From Kitasatospora phosalacinea (GTDB lineage Bacteria; Actinomycetota; Actinomycetes; Streptomycetales; Streptomycetaceae), in NCBI RefSeq assembly GCF_000716545.1, contig NZ_JNWZ01000037.1, forward strand, positions 22,007-86,006: a DNA stretch of 64,000 nucleotides, read 5' to 3'. The first letter of the stretch is position 1; each line of letters opens with the position of its first letter. The position numbers and the translations under genes were made by a program. Positions 62,484 through 64,000 of this stretch are shown here, piece after piece. Below the pieces are notes generated by a model that did not search any database, was not told where the DNA came from, and saw only the letters and a list, made by a program, of their open reading frames with translations.

Positions 62484-63884
62484 TCAGTGACCGGCCCGGG
62501 CGGTCAGGAAGGCCAGCAGGTCCTGCCTGGTCACGATGCCCTGGGGCTTGCCCTCCACCAGCACCACCACCGCGTCGGCCTTCTCCAGCACCGCCATCAG
62601 GTTGGTCACCGACTCGCCGGAGCCGACCACCGGCAGCGGCTTCGACATCACCTTGTCGAGGGTGTCGGACAGCTGGATCCGCCCGCTGAACAGGCCCTCC
62701 AGCAGCTCCCGCTCGACCACCGAGCCGACCACCTCGCCCGCCATGATGTCCGGGTGCCCGGCGCCCGGGGAGACCACCGGCATCTGCGAGACGCCGAAGT
62801 CCCGCAGCACCCGGACCGCCTCGGCGACCGTCTCGTTCGGGTGCATGTGCACGAACTGCGGGATGCCCTCGTGCTCGATCGCGTCCTTGCGGGCCAGCAC
62901 CTCGCCGATGTGCGCCTCGTCGGTGGCGGCCGGCAGGAAGCCGTAGTCGGCCATCCAGTCGTCGTTGAAGATCTTCGACAGGTAGCCGCGGCCGCCGTCC
63001 GGCAGCAGCACCACCACCACGTCGTCCGGCCCCAGCTCGCGGGCCACCTCCAGCGCCGCCACCACGGCCATCCCGCAGGAGCCGCCGACCAGCAGGCCCT
63101 CCTCCTTGGCCAGCCGGCGGGTCATCTGGAACGAGTCCTTGTCCGAGACCGCGACGATCCGGTCCGCGACCCTGCGGTCGTACGCGGTCGGCCAGAAGTC
63201 CTCGCCGACGCCCTCCACCAGGTACGGCCGCCCGGTCCCGCCCGAGTACACCGAGCCCTCCGGGTCCGCGCCGATGACCTGCACCTTCCCGCCGGAGACC
63301 TCCTTCAGGTAGTTGCCGGTCCCGGAGATCGTCCCGCCGGTGCCGACGCCCGCCACGAAGTGGGTGATCCGCCCCCCGGTCTGCTCCCACAGCTCCGGGC
63401 CGGTGGAGTGGTAGTGCGAGGCCGGGTTCTCCGGGTTGGAGTACTGGTCCGGCTTCCACGCGTTCGGGGTCTCGCGGACCAGCCGGTCCGAGACGTTGTA
63501 GTACGAGTCAGGGTGCTCGGGCGCGACCGCGGTCGGACAGACCACGACCTCCGCGCCGTACGCCCGCAGGGTGTTGATCTTGTCCGTGGACACCTTGTCC
63601 GGGCAGACGAAGATGCACTTGTAGCCCTTCTGCTGGGCCACGATCGCCAGCCCCACCCCGGTGTTCCCGCTGGTGGGCTCGACGATGGTGCCGCCGGGCT
63701 TGAGCGCGCCGGAGGCCTCCGCCGCCTCGATCATCCGCATCGCGATCCGGTCCTTCACCGAACCGCCCGGATTGAAGTACTCGACCTTCGCCAGCACGGT
63801 GGCGCTGATCCCCTCGGAGACCTTGTTGAGCCTCACCAGCGGGGTGTCGCCGACCAGCTCGATGATCGAATTGTGGTACCGCAC
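62484..63884 (-). CDS. cbs: Cystathionine beta-synthase
   Basis: 466 residues from GTG 63884 (VRYHNSIIELVGDTPLVRL), which has GGGAGG six bases ahead. PLP lysine in PGGSVKDRIAMRM, phosphate loop GTGGTISGTG, EPTSGNTGVGLA, and two C-terminal CBS domains (about 340-466; NETVAEAVRVLRDFGVSQMPVVS, LEKADAVVVLVEGKPQGIVT). Makes cystathionine from serine and homocysteine. The gene is complete; foreign adapter sequence begins 55 bases upstream of its start, so its promoter is missing. Confidence 0.95.
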   Translation of the reverse strand: MRYHNSIIELVGDTPLVRLNKVSEGISATVLAKVEYFNPGGSVKDRIAMRMIEAAEASGALKPGGTIVEPTSGNTGVGLAIVAQQKGYKCIFVCPDKVSTDKINTLRAYGAEVVVCPTAVAPEHPDSYYNVSDRLVRETPNAWKPDQYSNPENPASHYHSTGPELWEQTGGRITHFVAGVGTGGTISGTGNYLKEVSGGKVQVIGADPEGSVYSGGTGRPYLVEGVGEDFWPTAYDRRVADRIVAVSDKDSFQMTRRLAKEEGLLVGGSCGMAVVAALEVARELGPDDVVVVLLPDGGRGYLSKIFNDDWMADYGFLPAATDEAHIGEVLARKDAIEHEGIPQFVHMHPNETVAEAVRVLRDFGVSQMPVVSPGAGHPDIMAGEVVGSVVERELLEGLFSGRIQLSDTLDKVMSKPLPVVGSGESVTNLMAVLEKADAVVVLVEGKPQGIVTRQDLLAFLTARAGH

Positions 63885-63939
63885 GGGGGTCCTCCCGGTC
63901 GATGGCATCACTGATTTCCCGAAACCCCCAGCCTAGGGC

Positions 63940-64000
63940 CTGTCTCTTATACACATCTGACGCTGCCGACGATACTCCTTGTGTAGATCTCGGTGGTCGC
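63940..64000. other. Nextera/Tn5 sequencing adapter (not genomic)
   Basis: CTGTCTCTTATACACATCT (63940-63958) is the Tn5 mosaic end; GACGCTGCCGACGA (63959-63972) is the Nextera read-2-side/i5 linker; TACTCCTT (63973-63980) fits an 8-base i5 index; GTGTAGATCTCGGTGGTCGC (63981-64000) is the complement of the Illumina P5 end. The order matches adapter read-through exactly. Any protein starting MYKRQ or MCIRD here is an artefact. Confidence 0.98.

Noticed and set aside
63508..63954. Antisense protein beginning MYKRQ over the cbs gene
   Set aside because: Its start lies in the Tn5 mosaic end; it is a known type of adapter artefact and runs antisense to a clear cbs gene.

Overview
The window is high-GC, GTG-rich actinobacterial DNA with the gene content of Streptomycetaceae (Streptomyces or Kitasatospora). 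Supporting genes are a mycothiol conjugate amidase, a WhiB-like protein, DUF1707/DUF4245/DUF4307/DUF6542 proteins, an AfsR-type regulator with a TTA codon, a polyphosphate glucokinase and a SpoIIE phosphatase fused to a histidine-kinase-like ATPase. From memory, most housekeeping genes follow the order of the S. coelicolor SCO5058 to SCO4958 region; I could not check this by search. The last 61 bases (63940-64000) are not genomic: they are a Nextera/Tn5 sequencing adapter, so the biological sequence ends near 63939.

Layout. 1-13.5 kb is a conserved core: ychF (partial), DUF6542, ppgK, ispH, an APC permease, xseA, then an ECF sigma factor and a GNAT gene sitting between xseA and xseB, a RutE-like nitroreductase, DUF4245, glpX, a WhiB-like gene, DUF1707 and class I fumarase. 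13.5-23.1 kb is accessory: a 69-residue acidic peptide gene ending Asn-Cys-Pro, diverging from a 990-residue AfsR/SARP-NB-ARC-TPR regulator, then a methyltransferase, a GAF-SpoIIE-HATPase protein, a merR/quinone oxidoreductase pair and a translationally coupled ATPase/HNH nuclease pair resembling Septu (PtuA-PtuB) anti-phage defence. 23.2-37.9 kb returns to core: oxyR/ahpC/ahpD, AI-2E transporter, lysozyme-like secreted protein, phoH, uppS, a GH18 chitinase with a DasR-type site, an A24 prepilin peptidase, alaA, pckG and a hemolysin III (TrhA) protein.

37.9-49.9 kb is the second accessory stretch. It holds an oxidoreductase/GlxA-type regulator pair, a secreted papain-like protease with a membrane-anchored partner and a divergent XRE-like regulator, a MarR/membrane protein pair with an SDR gene lacking its middle, a GNAT protein, and a rearranged area. 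There a YyaL-type thioredoxin-domain gene is fused in frame to a DUF4365 nuclease-like domain, next to an Uma2 nuclease gene, a 102-bp perfect direct repeat and an Uma2 remnant. 49.9-63.9 kb is core again: mca, DUF4307, greA, a DrrAB-like exporter, ilvA, a MarR protein, metB, cupin, DUF1203, a lipoprotein without a canonical start codon, an L,D-transpeptidase and cystathionine beta-synthase.

Functional links: xseA/xseB encode one nuclease; oxyR controls ahpCD; DasR probably controls the chitinase; metB and cbs belong to transsulfuration; glpX and pckG to gluconeogenesis. Best candidates for an undescribed system are the peptide/AfsR-like/methyltransferase locus, the compact ATPase-HNH pair and the protease-partner-regulator locus. 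No rRNA, tRNA, CRISPR array or complete insertion sequence was seen.
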